Shown piece after piece: positions 52,944 through 61,500 of a stretch of 64,000 nt of DNA. Origin of the DNA: Flavobacteriales bacterium (lineage in GTDB: Bacteria; Bacteroidota; Bacteroidia; Flavobacteriales_F; PHOS-HE28); NCBI GenBank assembly GCA_016705545.1, contig JADIYA010000007.1, forward strand, positions 124,001 through 188,000, read 5' to 3'. The position numbers and the translations under genes were made by a program. The notes below the pieces were generated by a model. It saw nothing but the letters and a program-made list of their open reading frames with translations, was not told where the DNA came from and ran no database searches. Positions within the stretch are counted from its first letter, which is position 1. Each line of letters begins with the position of its first letter.

Positions 52944-53972
52944 ATGCAAACCCAACCCGTCGCCAAGCCTTCGCCCACCCAAGCTGCCAGCGCTGCAGCG
53001 GGAGCACGGCCCGTTTCGGCATTCATCGAGAAGCACTTCCTTCACTTCAACGCCGCCGCCCTCGTGGATGCCGCCAAGGGCTACAAGGAGCACTTGGGCA
53101 AGGGGAGGAAGATGATGATCACCCTGGCCGGGGCCATGAGCACCGGTGAGTTGGGCAAGATCCTCGCGGAGATGATCCGCCAAGGGAAGGTCGATATCAT
53201 CAGCTGTACCGGCGCCAACCTAGAGGAAGACGTGATGAACCTGGTGGCGCACGACCACTATGAACGGATCCCCCACTACCGCGACCTCACCCCTATGCAA
53301 GAGCGCGCATTGCTCGACCGCGGCATGAATCGCGTCACCGACACCTGCATCCCCGAGCACGAGGCCTTCCGCCGTTTGGAGAAGCACGTCCTCGACCTCT
53401 GGACCGCCGACGATAAGAGCGGCAACCGCCGATTCCCGCACGAGTACTTCTACGCCATGATCAAGAGCGGCGTGCTGCAGCAGTACTACCAGATCGATCC
53501 GAAGGACAGCTGGATGGTGGCTGCGGCCGAGCGGAACCTGCCCATCATCTGCCCCGGTTGGGAGGACAGTACGCTGGGCAACATCTTCGCCGGCCATTGC
53601 ATGACCGGCGATTGCAAGCCGCAGATGATGAAGAGCGGCATCGAGTACATGATGTTCCTGGCCGAATGGTACACGAATAATTGCGGTACGGACGGCATCG
53701 GCTTCTTCCAGATCGGCGGAGGTATCGCGGGCGACTTCCCCATCTGCGTGGTGCCCATGCTGCATCAGGACCTTCAGCGCGATCACATCCCCTTCTGGAG
53801 CTTTTTCTGCCAGATCAGCGACAGCACCACCAGCTACGGCAGTTATAGCGGAGCCGTGCCCAACGAGAAGATCACCTGGGGAAAGCTCGATACCGACACC
53901 CCGAAGCACATCATCGAGAGTGATGCTACTATTGTGGCGCCCCTCATCTTCGCCTACGTCCTCGACATGTAA
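52944..53972 (+). CDS. Deoxyhypusine-synthase-like protein
   Basis: 342 residues of the deoxyhypusine synthase fold (PF01916). Motifs: MITLAGAMSTGELGKILAEM and VDIISCTGANLEEDVMNL (NAD contacts), LPIICPGWEDSTLGN, DGIGFFQIGGGIAGDFPI, and EKITWGKLDTDT, where the Lys matches the catalytic lysine of eukaryotic DHS (SWGK). DHS moves the aminobutyl group of spermidine to a lysine of eIF5A; bacteria lack eIF5A, so related bacterial enzymes are thought to make homospermidine or modify another acceptor. The first 30 residues are an A/P-rich tail. Six bases before an acidic-tail gene. Confidence 0.88.
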   Translation: MQTQPVAKPSPTQAASAAAGARPVSAFIEKHFLHFNAAALVDAAKGYKEHLGKGRKMMITLAGAMSTGELGKILAEMIRQGKVDIISCTGANLEEDVMNLVAHDHYERIPHYRDLTPMQERALLDRGMNRVTDTCIPEHEAFRRLEKHVLDLWTADDKSGNRRFPHEYFYAMIKSGVLQQYYQIDPKDSWMVAAAERNLPIICPGWEDSTLGNIFAGHCMTGDCKPQMMKSGIEYMMFLAEWYTNNCGTDGIGFFQIGGGIAGDFPICVVPMLHQDLQRDHIPFWSFFCQISDSTTSYGSYSGAVPNEKITWGKLDTDTPKHIIESDATIVAPLIFAYVLDM

Positions 53973-53978
53973 TCACCC

Positions 53979-54401
53979 ATGCAGCGCCTGATCCGCTCCT
54001 TCAACACCTTGACCGATGCGCTCAAGGAGACCTTGCAGGAACAATATCCTGACGGGATCGACACCTCGCACATCAAGACCATCCCCACCGCCAAAGGCGA
54101 GATGCTGCGGGTGATCGAGCTCAGTACGCCTGAAGCCTTGTACCTGATCAAGATCAATGCGGAGAGCCGCGCGGAGATCGAGGAATTCCTGGATCAGGAC
54201 AACGAGCCCGCCGCTGCCGGTGATGATGACCTCGATGCAGAGGATGGAATCGAAGGCGAGGCGGATGACGAAGGTGATGGCATCGACGACGCCGATGACG
54301 CGGATGACGACGATGATACCAATGACGGCGACGGCGACGACGATGATGAGGACGATGACGGGGACGCCGGTGATGATGATAAGGACGATGACGAGGACTG
54401 A
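53979..54401 (+). CDS. Small protein with extreme acidic C-terminal tail
   Basis: 140 residues. The first 75 form a compact alpha/beta domain (MQRLIRSFNTLTDALKETLQEQYP, GEMLRVIELSTPEALYLIKIN) that I do not recognise. The remaining 65 are almost only Asp, Glu, Gly and Ala; about 40 of the last 59 residues are acidic. The DNA there (54230-54400) is a GAT/GAC simple-sequence run. Six bases after the deoxyhypusine-synthase-like gene, so a shared transcript is likely. Acidic tails of this kind often act as DNA mimics or charge shields (inference). Confidence 0.75.
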   Translation: MQRLIRSFNTLTDALKETLQEQYPDGIDTSHIKTIPTAKGEMLRVIELSTPEALYLIKINAESRAEIEEFLDQDNEPAAAGDDDLDAEDGIEGEADDEGDGIDDADDADDDDDTNDGDGDDDDEDDDGDAGDDDKDDDED

Positions 54402-54426
54402 TTCCCGCTGAACCATGCTCCCGACG

Positions 54427-54452
54427 CAGGCCCCGGATAACCCTGGGGCCTG
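54427..54452 (+). terminator. Terminator hairpin after the acidic-tail gene
   Basis: CAGGCCCC (54427-54434) pairs with GGGGCCTG (54445-54452) around 10 bases and is followed by TTTACTTT. The T-tract merges with the next gene's promoter box at 54455. Confidence 0.65.
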
Positions 54453-54454
54453 TT

Positions 54455-54462
54455 TACTTTCG
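54455..54462 (+). promoter_or_regulatory. -7 promoter box TACTTTCG
   Basis: TACTTTCG, 16 bases before ATG 54479, directly joined to the preceding terminator. Confidence 0.5.
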
Positions 54463-54478
54463 GGGCAACACCCGCAAC

Positions 54479-54895
54479 ATGAACGGCACCTTTCACATCG
54501 CCATTGCCACCACGGACCTTAAGCGCATGAAGGCCTTCTACGGGAGATTCCTCGGCCTCAAGGAAGGTCGGAGCGCCAAGACCTGGGTCGATTTCGACTT
54601 CTTCGGCCACCAGCTCACCATCCAGGAAGTGCCCGTGACTTACCGGACCGCGCGCATCTACAACCCGGAATCGAATGTTCCCAGCGACCATTGGGGCATC
54701 GTGCTTTCCATGAGCGACTGGAAAAAACTGCGCGACAAGCTCAAGAAGGTCGGCCATCCCTTCTTCATTGAGCCGCGCATGGTGATGAAGGGCGAAGTGG
54801 GTGAGCAGCGCAGCATGTTCATCGAGGACCCCGATGGTCACGCGATCGAGTTCAAGGCTTTCGAGGATGCGTATGATCTGTTCCGTAAAGCATGA
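54479..54895 (+). CDS. VOC-family (glyoxalase-like) protein
   Basis: 138 residues of the vicinal-oxygen-chelate fold: FHIAIATTDLKRMKAFYGRFLGLKEG, WVDFDFFGHQLTIQEV, HWGIVLSMSDWKKLRDKL and MFIEDPDGHAIEFKAFE, with candidate metal ligands His (second residue of FHIAI, HWGI) and Glu (IEFKAF). Substrate unknown. Stop overlaps the ATG of the next gene (ATGA, 54892-54895). Confidence 0.87.
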   Translation: MNGTFHIAIATTDLKRMKAFYGRFLGLKEGRSAKTWVDFDFFGHQLTIQEVPVTYRTARIYNPESNVPSDHWGIVLSMSDWKKLRDKLKKVGHPFFIEPRMVMKGEVGEQRSMFIEDPDGHAIEFKAFEDAYDLFRKA

Positions 54896-55089
54896 CCGCG
54901 CGCGGAGCCATCGTGCTCTTTTTATTCGGCCTCGCCCTCACCATCATCGGTGCAACGATCAAGATCATGCATTGGCCCTATGCGGATGCCCTGCTCACCG
55001 GAGCATCGCTCATGCAGACCATCGCTGTCCTGGTGCTCGCCTACAAGGTCTTCACCTACCCCGGCGCGAAGGGCTTCCTGGACTGTTGA
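54892..55089 (+). CDS. Small two-TM protein related to the GldL membrane segment
   Basis: 65 residues: two membrane helices (GAIVLFLFGLALTIIGATI and LMQTIAVLVLAYKVF) joined by KIMHWPYADALLTGAS. The KIMHWP motif is shared with the N-terminal membrane hairpin of GldL, the inner-membrane T9SS/gliding motor protein, but the GldL cytoplasmic domain is missing. Coupled to the VOC gene by an ATGA overlap. Function unknown. Confidence 0.7.
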   Translation: MTARGAIVLFLFGLALTIIGATIKIMHWPYADALLTGASLMQTIAVLVLAYKVFTYPGAKGFLDC

Positions 55090-55100
55090 CAGACAAAGAC

Positions 55101-55124
55101 GAAGGCGCCCGGATGAGCGCCTTC
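55101..55124. terminator. Short hairpin between convergent genes
   Basis: GAAGGCGC (55101-55108) pairs with GCGCCTTC (55117-55124) with an 8-base loop, between the GldL-like gene (+) and the MORN gene (-). Confidence 0.5.
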
Positions 55125-55143
55125 CCAATCGAATCCAGCAAGC

Positions 55144-55545
55144 TCAATAATCGCGCATGGCCACCAATTCGCCTTGCTCGTCGTACTGCTCACCTCGCTG
55201 TATCACGCCTTCGCTGTAAACCAGCCGGCAGACCACGCTGTTCCGGTGGCTCCGGAATTCCCAAACGCCTTGCCGTAAGCCATTGCGGAAGCTCGCGTGC
55301 GCCAGCACCGCACCGGTATCGCTGAACTGCTTCCATTCGCCATCGCGACGGCCGCTTCGGAAACAACCCATCTCCTTCACCCGACCGTTCTCGTGGTAGG
55401 TGATGAAGCGGATCCGATCGCCCTCACGGTAGCGCGTCGCCCGGAGCGTGCCATCAGGAAAGCGCTCTTGAACAAGCAACTCCGCACGCTGCGCGAACAG
55501 CGAAATCGTAAGGAACAAGGCCGAGAGGAATGTGATGCTGCGCAT
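55144..55545 (-). CDS. Secreted MORN/YwqK-like repeat protein
   Basis: 133 residues. Signal peptide MRSITFLSALFLTISLFA-Q, then four or five YwqK/MORN-type hairpins (RFPDGTLRATRYREGDRIRF, ENGRVKEMGCFRSGRRDGEWKQFSDTGAV, ASFRNGLRQGVWEFRS, YDEQGELVAM). Such repeats are common in Bacteroidota as stand-alone secreted proteins. Start supported by the signal peptide and an upstream TATCTTTG. Role unknown. Confidence 0.8.
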   Translation of the reverse strand: MRSITFLSALFLTISLFAQRAELLVQERFPDGTLRATRYREGDRIRFITYHENGRVKEMGCFRSGRRDGEWKQFSDTGAVLAHASFRNGLRQGVWEFRSHRNSVVCRLVYSEGVIQRGEQYDEQGELVAMRDY

Positions 55546-55575
55546 GGTGACAGGTTGATTGCCCCGTTGTACGGC

Positions 55576-55583
55576 CAAAGATA
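55576..55583 (-). promoter_or_regulatory. -7 promoter box TATCTTTG
   Basis: Exact TAnnTTTG on the minus strand, 30 bases before ATG 55545. Confidence 0.55.
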
Positions 55584-55599
55584 GCATCTTGTTCACCAT

Positions 55600-55903
55600 G
55601 ATTTAACCTTTGCTTAACACTCGATTTTTCAACCAAGCAGGCCCCAGAACTTTCCACTTTGAACCCTTAGACGAGCAGCACATGATGGCCCCGCGCATCA
55701 CGATATCAGCATTGCAAAAGCGAATTGGTGTTACGTGACCACCATCCCAGATGCCCGCGCCTACCTTGTGCCTAACCAGAAGCAACCGGTCCCGATAAAG
55801 ACAGGCAATCGTGCTCCTTGTTGTCGGCCAAGAACCCATCTCTGCAGACTCCATCCAGGCGCTCGTTCATGCGCGACAAGCTCCCGCATAACGCACTCGA
55901 ATC
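55600..55903. other. AT-richer intergenic region before the desaturase
   Basis: About 300 bp with less GC than the surroundings (gatttaacctttgcttaacactcgattttt). It separates two divergent transcription units. No box of the TAnnTTYR type was found near the desaturase start, and no RNA or hairpin was recognised. Confidence 0.4.
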
Positions 55904-57004
55904 ATGGCCAGCGCAGCACCCCGATACATCGGTCCTACGAATGAACAGGATTTCGGCAGGACAGTGCGCGCCCGTGTGGCCGCCGAGTTCAAGGAAGCCG
56001 GAATAAGCACCAAGGCCGATCGCCGGTTGGTGCCCAAGGTCATCATCCTGCTCGTGCTCTTCCTTGCCCCGCTTGCTGTTATCCTACTGGTGCCCATGCC
56101 TGCTTGGACGGCGCTGGGCTTAGCGCTGGTGATGGGCCTCGGCATGGCGGGCGTTGGCATGGGGGTGATGCATGATGGCCTGCATGGAGCCAGTTCCAAG
56201 CACGCATTGACCAATGATCTGCTCGGCAGCTCCATGTACCTGCTCGGCAGCGACCCTTTCACCTGGAAGATCCAGCACAACGGGGCACACCACACCCACA
56301 CCAATGTGGACGGCATTGATCAGGACATCGATCCCCCGGAACTGCTGCGCTTCAGTGAGCATGCACCGCTGCGCCGCGTGCATCGCTTCCAATTCGTGTA
56401 CTCGTTCTTCTTCTACGGACTGCTTACCCTGGTGAAACTGGGCAACGACTTCTTTTCGCTCAGACGCGTAGCCAGAAACGGTGATGCGCGCTATAAGGGC
56501 CGCAGCTTCGCGCTGGACCTTGGTGTCATGGTGCTGGTTAAGCTGGCGCATCTGGCGGTCTTCATCGGGCTCCCTTTCCTATTCACCGACTTCGCATGGT
56601 GGCAGGTCCTGCTGGGCTTCCTGCTCATGCATTTCACCTGCGGCGTGGTGCTGGGCACGGTCTTCCAGTTGGCACACGTGGTGGAAGGCGCGCAGCAACC
56701 GATGCTTGATGACAAAGGTGTCATACACAACGATTGGGCGGTGCATGAGCTGCTGACCACAGCCGATTTCGCACCGAGGAACCGGATGCTGACCTGGTAC
56801 ACCGGCGGGCTCAACTTCCAAGTGGAGCACCACCTTTTTCCCGCCATGTCGCACCTGCATTACCCGCGCATAGCACCTATCGTCCAACGGACTGCACAGG
56901 AATTCGGCTTGCCATACAATGTGAAGCCGACCATGCTGGCCGCGCTTGGCTCGCACGTGCGTCGCCTCAAGCAGCTCGGGCGCCAATCGGATCCATCGGA
57001 ATAA
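55904..57004 (+). CDS. Membrane fatty-acid desaturase
   Basis: 366 residues with four or five membrane helices and the three histidine boxes of membrane di-iron desaturases: HDGLH (about residue 88), HNGAHH (about 125) and QVEHH (about 305, in GGLNFQVEHHLFPAMSHLHYPRIAPIV). The QxxHH third box resembles front-end/linoleoyl-CoA desaturases. It introduces a double bond into acyl chains, using an external electron donor since no cytochrome b5 domain is present. No promoter box close to the start. Confidence 0.92.
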   Translation: MASAAPRYIGPTNEQDFGRTVRARVAAEFKEAGISTKADRRLVPKVIILLVLFLAPLAVILLVPMPAWTALGLALVMGLGMAGVGMGVMHDGLHGASSKHALTNDLLGSSMYLLGSDPFTWKIQHNGAHHTHTNVDGIDQDIDPPELLRFSEHAPLRRVHRFQFVYSFFFYGLLTLVKLGNDFFSLRRVARNGDARYKGRSFALDLGVMVLVKLAHLAVFIGLPFLFTDFAWWQVLLGFLLMHFTCGVVLGTVFQLAHVVEGAQQPMLDDKGVIHNDWAVHELLTTADFAPRNRMLTWYTGGLNFQVEHHLFPAMSHLHYPRIAPIVQRTAQEFGLPYNVKPTMLAALGSHVRRLKQLGRQSDPSE

Positions 57005-57207
57005 GGCCTTTGCCGTTGAAGATTAAGCTGCGCTGCGGGCGGCGGATCCGGTTCATCATCGCGGTGCCTCCTCCACCGCTTATCCGCGTAGCATTTCAGG
57101 AAGCCGGGTTCGAAAGCAAGCGCGGCGAGCACTAGCAGTCAAAACGTAAGGAATGAACCGCAAGGAAGGCGCCATCCGTTCGGGATGAGAGTCCTCCAGC
57201 GAGCTGC

Positions 57208-57546
57208 TCAGGCCTTCTTCACGAACTCGCTCTTCAGCGCCATCGCACCGAAGCCCTCGATCCGGCAATCAATGTTGTGATCACCTTCCACCAGTCTGAT
57301 GCCGCGCACCTTGGTGCCTGCCTTCAAGGCCTTAGGCGCTCCTTTCACCGCCAGGTCCTTGATCATCACCACGTCGTCACCATCCTGTAGCACCTTGCCG
57401 TTGGCATCCTTCACCACAGGGCCCGCGTTCGCCGCGGCGACCTCCTCCGGATTCCATTCGTGGCCGCACTCGGCGCACATCTGTGAGGTGCCGGTGGGAT
57501 AGGTGATGGATGAGGCGCATTCAGGGCATTTCTGTGTATCACTCAT
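57208..57546 (-). CDS. yjdM: YjdM/PhnA zinc-ribbon protein
   Basis: 112 residues. Zinc ribbon KCPECASSITYPTGTSQMCAECGHEW (CxxC x about 18 CxxC), then the PhnA/YjdM domain (VKDANGKVLQDGDDVVMIKDLAVKG, GTKVRGIRLVEGDHNIDCRIEGFG, LKSEFVKK). Despite the phn name, the family is not phosphonoacetate hydrolase; its function is unclear. Full length. TAGATTCG lies 16 bases upstream. Confidence 0.92.
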   Translation of the reverse strand: MSDTQKCPECASSITYPTGTSQMCAECGHEWNPEEVAAANAGPVVKDANGKVLQDGDDVVMIKDLAVKGAPKALKAGTKVRGIRLVEGDHNIDCRIEGFGAMALKSEFVKKA

Positions 57547-57562
57547 GCGGTCGGATTGGCCG

Positions 57563-57570
57563 CGAATCTA
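57563..57570 (-). promoter_or_regulatory. -7 promoter box TAGATTCG
   Basis: Minus-strand TAGATTCG, 16 bases before the yjdM ATG. Confidence 0.5.
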
Positions 57571-57685
57571 TTCCCTAGTTCAGGTTCCGTTTTATCTGAG
57601 CCGACCTGATGCTCAAGAACACCTGTATGCACTCCCCGTTGCAGCACCAATGACGATTGCCATTTTCCTCCCCAATCGCAGCCCA

Positions 57686-57693
57686 TATCTTCA
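57686..57693 (+). promoter_or_regulatory. -7 promoter box TATCTTCA
   Basis: TATCTTCA, 17 bases before ATG 57711. It excludes the longer in-frame ATG at 57657. Confidence 0.45.
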
Positions 57694-57710
57694 CCGCAAA
57701 GCCGAACGCC

Positions 57711-58154
57711 ATGAAGTCGATCCTCGCTGCCATCGACTTTTCAGCGGTTACCCCGCGCCTGCTTGCCTTGGCAACCGAACTGGCCAAGGGCCACGACTCC
57801 AAGCTATGGATCATCCATGTAGCTGCTCCTGACCCCGACTTCATTGGCTTCAGGACAGGTCCGCAATACATCCGCGATCATCGCGCAGAGCAGTTGCGGC
57901 AGGAGCACATCGATGCACAGTCCTTTGCCGATGCGGCCAGGGCGAAAGGCGTTGAGGCCGAAGCATTGCTTGTGCAAGGACCCACCGTAGAGACGCTGCT
58001 CGCCGAGGTCAATCGCTTGATGATAGATATGGTGGTGATCGGCTCTCATGGACGCAGTGCTCTCTATCGCGCCTTCGTTGGCAGCGTGAGTGAACAAATG
58101 CTCAGCGAATGCCGGGTTCCAATGCTTGTGGTGCCCTCCTTGGAACAGAAATAG
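57711..58154 (+). CDS. Universal stress protein (UspA family)
   Basis: 147 residues, single Usp domain: SILAAIDFSAVTPRLLALATELAKG, LWIIHVAAPDPDF, and the ATP-binding signature VIGSHGRSALYRAFVGSVSEQML (GxxGx9GS-like) ending VPMLVVPS. Usp proteins bind ATP or act as dimeric stress switches. ATG 57711 chosen from the domain start and promoter. Confidence 0.9.
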   Translation: MKSILAAIDFSAVTPRLLALATELAKGHDSKLWIIHVAAPDPDFIGFRTGPQYIRDHRAEQLRQEHIDAQSFADAARAKGVEAEALLVQGPTVETLLAEVNRLMIDMVVIGSHGRSALYRAFVGSVSEQMLSECRVPMLVVPSLEQK

Positions 58155-58542
58155 GCCAGACCGGACCTCGAATCAGGACCAATGGTCTTGACTTTCAGCA
58201 TGTGCTGGGCTGAATCGATGCGTCATAGATTATTCTAATTGCAGATGAATAGATATTATTCTTCGACCAAGACTTGACAACAGCCTATCAATCCTGATAC
58301 GTTCGCGCCACTCTTTTCGACCGGATCGCTCGTCAGACCCTGCCTTTGGACACTTGTTCAGCCTACTGAGCAAGACCATGCGATACATGCAACGACGACC
58401 CGTTGCACCTCATCCTGAGGTGCTTTGGCTCGAACCTGAACAAGGCCTTTGGCACCGTGAAAGCGGCGCACATGCGGAACCTCCACTAGGGGTTACCTGG
58501 CCATTCCTGAATCCTGAGCACCCCCTTACACCTCCATCACAG
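58155..58542 (+). promoter_or_regulatory. Long leader of the giant surface-protein gene
   Basis: 388 bp without a gene. 58274-58305 holds TTGACA, 21 bases, then TACGTTCG: a good -33/-7 pair. The signal-peptide ATG lies at 58543, so the mRNA would have a leader of about 235 bases, unusual for this window. Extending the frame to 58354 would put 63 unrelated residues before the signal peptide, so I leave it untranslated. No known riboswitch recognised. Confidence 0.45.
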
Positions 58543-61500
58543 ATGAAGCACCGAAACCCATTGATAACCCAACTCGTGCGATTGGGTTCATTGCTCCTGC
58601 TCCTAGCCATTGGCTTGAGTTCAGCTGCACAGCACCGGCACGACCCGGTGAAGCCACGCGCGCAGCATCCCGGCCAAGACCATAGCCACGACCACGAGGG
58701 CATCGATGCACTGCTGAACCGGCATGATCAGCGCATCACCTTCATGAAGAATGGCGGGCAGTTCGGATCCACAGTACTCTACCGTGCCGATTTCCCGCTT
58801 GGCCAGGCTGTCGCCACCGACAAAGGCATGGTGGTCACCGCCTTCGATCCCATTGAAGTGGACAAGCGCACAGCGGAAGGCTTCCGCATCGAGGAAGAGA
58901 TGGCGCAAGGCCTTCCGATGCGCGAGCTGCAATGGCGCAAACGCGGCCATGCGTGGCGCCACCGCTTCGTGGGCGCATCGAGTGAGATGCGCATCGAAGC
59001 GCGGGACAAGCACGCAGAATTGACGAATTACTTCGTTGGCGACCGCAGCGCGCTGGATGTGGCCAGCTATCAGGAGGTCTGGTACACGGGCATCTATCCC
59101 AACATTGATGCACGCTACTACCCGGCTGCGGATGGCTCGCTCGAGTACGACGTGATCGTGATGCCAGGGGGCGACCCCAGCGAAGTCGCCATCGCTCATG
59201 ACGGCATCGAACGCATGCGCGTGAACGAGAAGGGCGAGCTGGTCATCGAGACGATACTCGGCGAGATGGCCCACCCCGCGCCGTACGTGTACCAGCGCAA
59301 CAATGGCCGCGAAATGCGGATCGACGCGACTTACAAGGTGGACGGGAACGTGCTGCGATTCGCCCTCGGTGCATATGACCGCACGCAGCCACTAGTGATT
59401 GATCCCATCGCCATGCGGTGGGCCACTTGGATCAACACCAACAGCAGCAGCGATAACCACGGTCATTGCATCTGGGTAGATCCGACCGATGGCGCGATCT
59501 ACGTCGTTGCACGCGTAACAGGAACCACCGACCAGATCACGCCCGGCGCATTCGATGAGACCGCAAATGGCGCCCTGGAGATGATTGTTGGCAAATACCT
59601 CGAGCCTGCCGCAATCGGCGGTAGCGGCACCCGCGTGTGGCAGACCTACATCGGCGGCAACGGCGATGACAACCCGTACGCAATGGAGCAAGGTCCCGAT
59701 GGCAACCTCTACATCACCGGCCAGACCAGCAGCACCAACTTCCCGCTCCTAGGAGGCACGGCCTTCAGCGGCAGCAGCCTGAATCAGCAGGCGCAGAGCG
59801 ACATCGATGTCTTCGTGCTGAAGATCAACACTGCCGGAAATTCGATCAAGGCTGCGGTGGTTGGCGGCAACGGTGCCGATAACAACTTCGACGTGCGGCT
59901 GGCCGCCAATGGCGACGTGTTCGTAGCCGGAAGCACAACCAGCACCAACTTGCTCACGCTGAACCCCGGCAGTGGTGCAAGCAACACCAACAATGGTGGA
60001 AGCGATGTCTTCCTCTTCCGCATCAACCAAGACCTTTCATCATTGGTATGGATGCGCAACTACGGAGGCGGCGCAACTGACCGGGCCAGCATCATGCTGC
60101 ACGACCCAGCCACCGGTGACCTTTTTGTAGGTGGAAATACCAGCAGCACGAACTTCCCGACAGCAAGTCCACGCCAGGGCACGCGGGGCGGCAATACGGC
60201 TGGCTTCCTACAGCGCCTCAATGGTGCCACGGCGGCTACCTCATGGAGCAGCTATTTCTCCAGCGCAGCCAGTCAGAATGCCAACCTGCTCTGCATGGAG
60301 TTCAACACCTCAAAGGATGAGCTCTTCTTCGGCGGCGTCACCAGCGGCCTCAATAGCGCCAACATCACGGCCGGATCATATGACACAAGTCACAATGGCA
60401 ACAATGACTTCTATGTCGGTCGCATGACTGTCGACCAGACGTTCATCGCCGGCACCTACATCGGCGGCTCTGGCAATGAAGTGAACATGATGGGCCTCAA
60501 CACCGATCTGAACAACGACGCGTATGTATTCGGCTACAGCGCCAGCACGAACTTCCCGGTGAGCGCCTCGCCCAACGTGCCGCTGCAGACCACCAACCAA
60601 GGCAGCAATGACAAGGTGTTCTTCAAGCTGAAGAGCAGCCTGAACCAGCTTGAGTTCAGCACCTACTATGGCGGCACCAGCGACGACTACGACCCCGTCG
60701 GCGAGCGCGGCATCAAATTCAACGACTGCCGCATCTACACCATCGTCACGGCACAGAGCAACAACATCCCGCTCACCCAAGGCGCGCTCAACACCACGAA
60801 GAACAGCCCGACGAACCGCTACGAACCGGGGTTGGTGGTGTGGGCCAACCCACCCGACCTGCTGGGCAACAGCATCACCTATCAAGGCGTGTCCATCTGC
60901 CCAGGCGCAACACCCGGTGACATCACCGGATCGGAGCCGAGCTATTCGTTGCCCACCATCGTCCGCAACAACTCCGCATCGGGTTATCCCGCTTTCGCCA
61001 GCGCCGCAACTTATCAGTGGCAGATCAGCCTCGATAGCCTCAATTGGACCGACATCAACGGCGCCACCGGCCAGAACCTGCCTGGCTCGCTGATCGGGGC
61101 GATTACGCAGGACACATACATCCGCCGCATCATCGGCGGTGATGCCTGCATCCTTGCGGGCGCGGCCGATCAAGTGGTGAAAGTGCAATTGATGACCGCC
61201 GGCGGCAGCGTGACCGACGCACTCTGCAACGGCGCCGCAACAGGCAGCATCGCGGCAACAGCCGATGGTCAGGCCCCTTTCACATACGTATGGAGCGACG
61301 GCCAGACCACGGAGACCGCCATCAACCTCGCTGCTGGCCCCTATTCGGTAATCGTGACCGACTTCAACGGCTGCAGCGCCTCGGCAAATTTCGTCGTTGG
61401 GCAGCCTGCACCATTGAGCGCCGATGTTAACACCATGCTTGATGCCTGCGCAACTGGCACAGGCAGCGCGACCGCCACTGGTACGGGCGGCACACCTGGT

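Noticed and set aside
54157..54411. Met/Thr/Arg-rich alternative frame in the GAT/GAC run
   Set aside because: A by-product of the simple-sequence DNA encoding the acidic tail; the acidic frame is continuous with a folded N-terminal domain.
58354..58542. N-terminal extension of the giant surface protein from ATG 58354
   Set aside because: It would bury the signal peptide (starting 58543) behind 63 residues with no transport signal.
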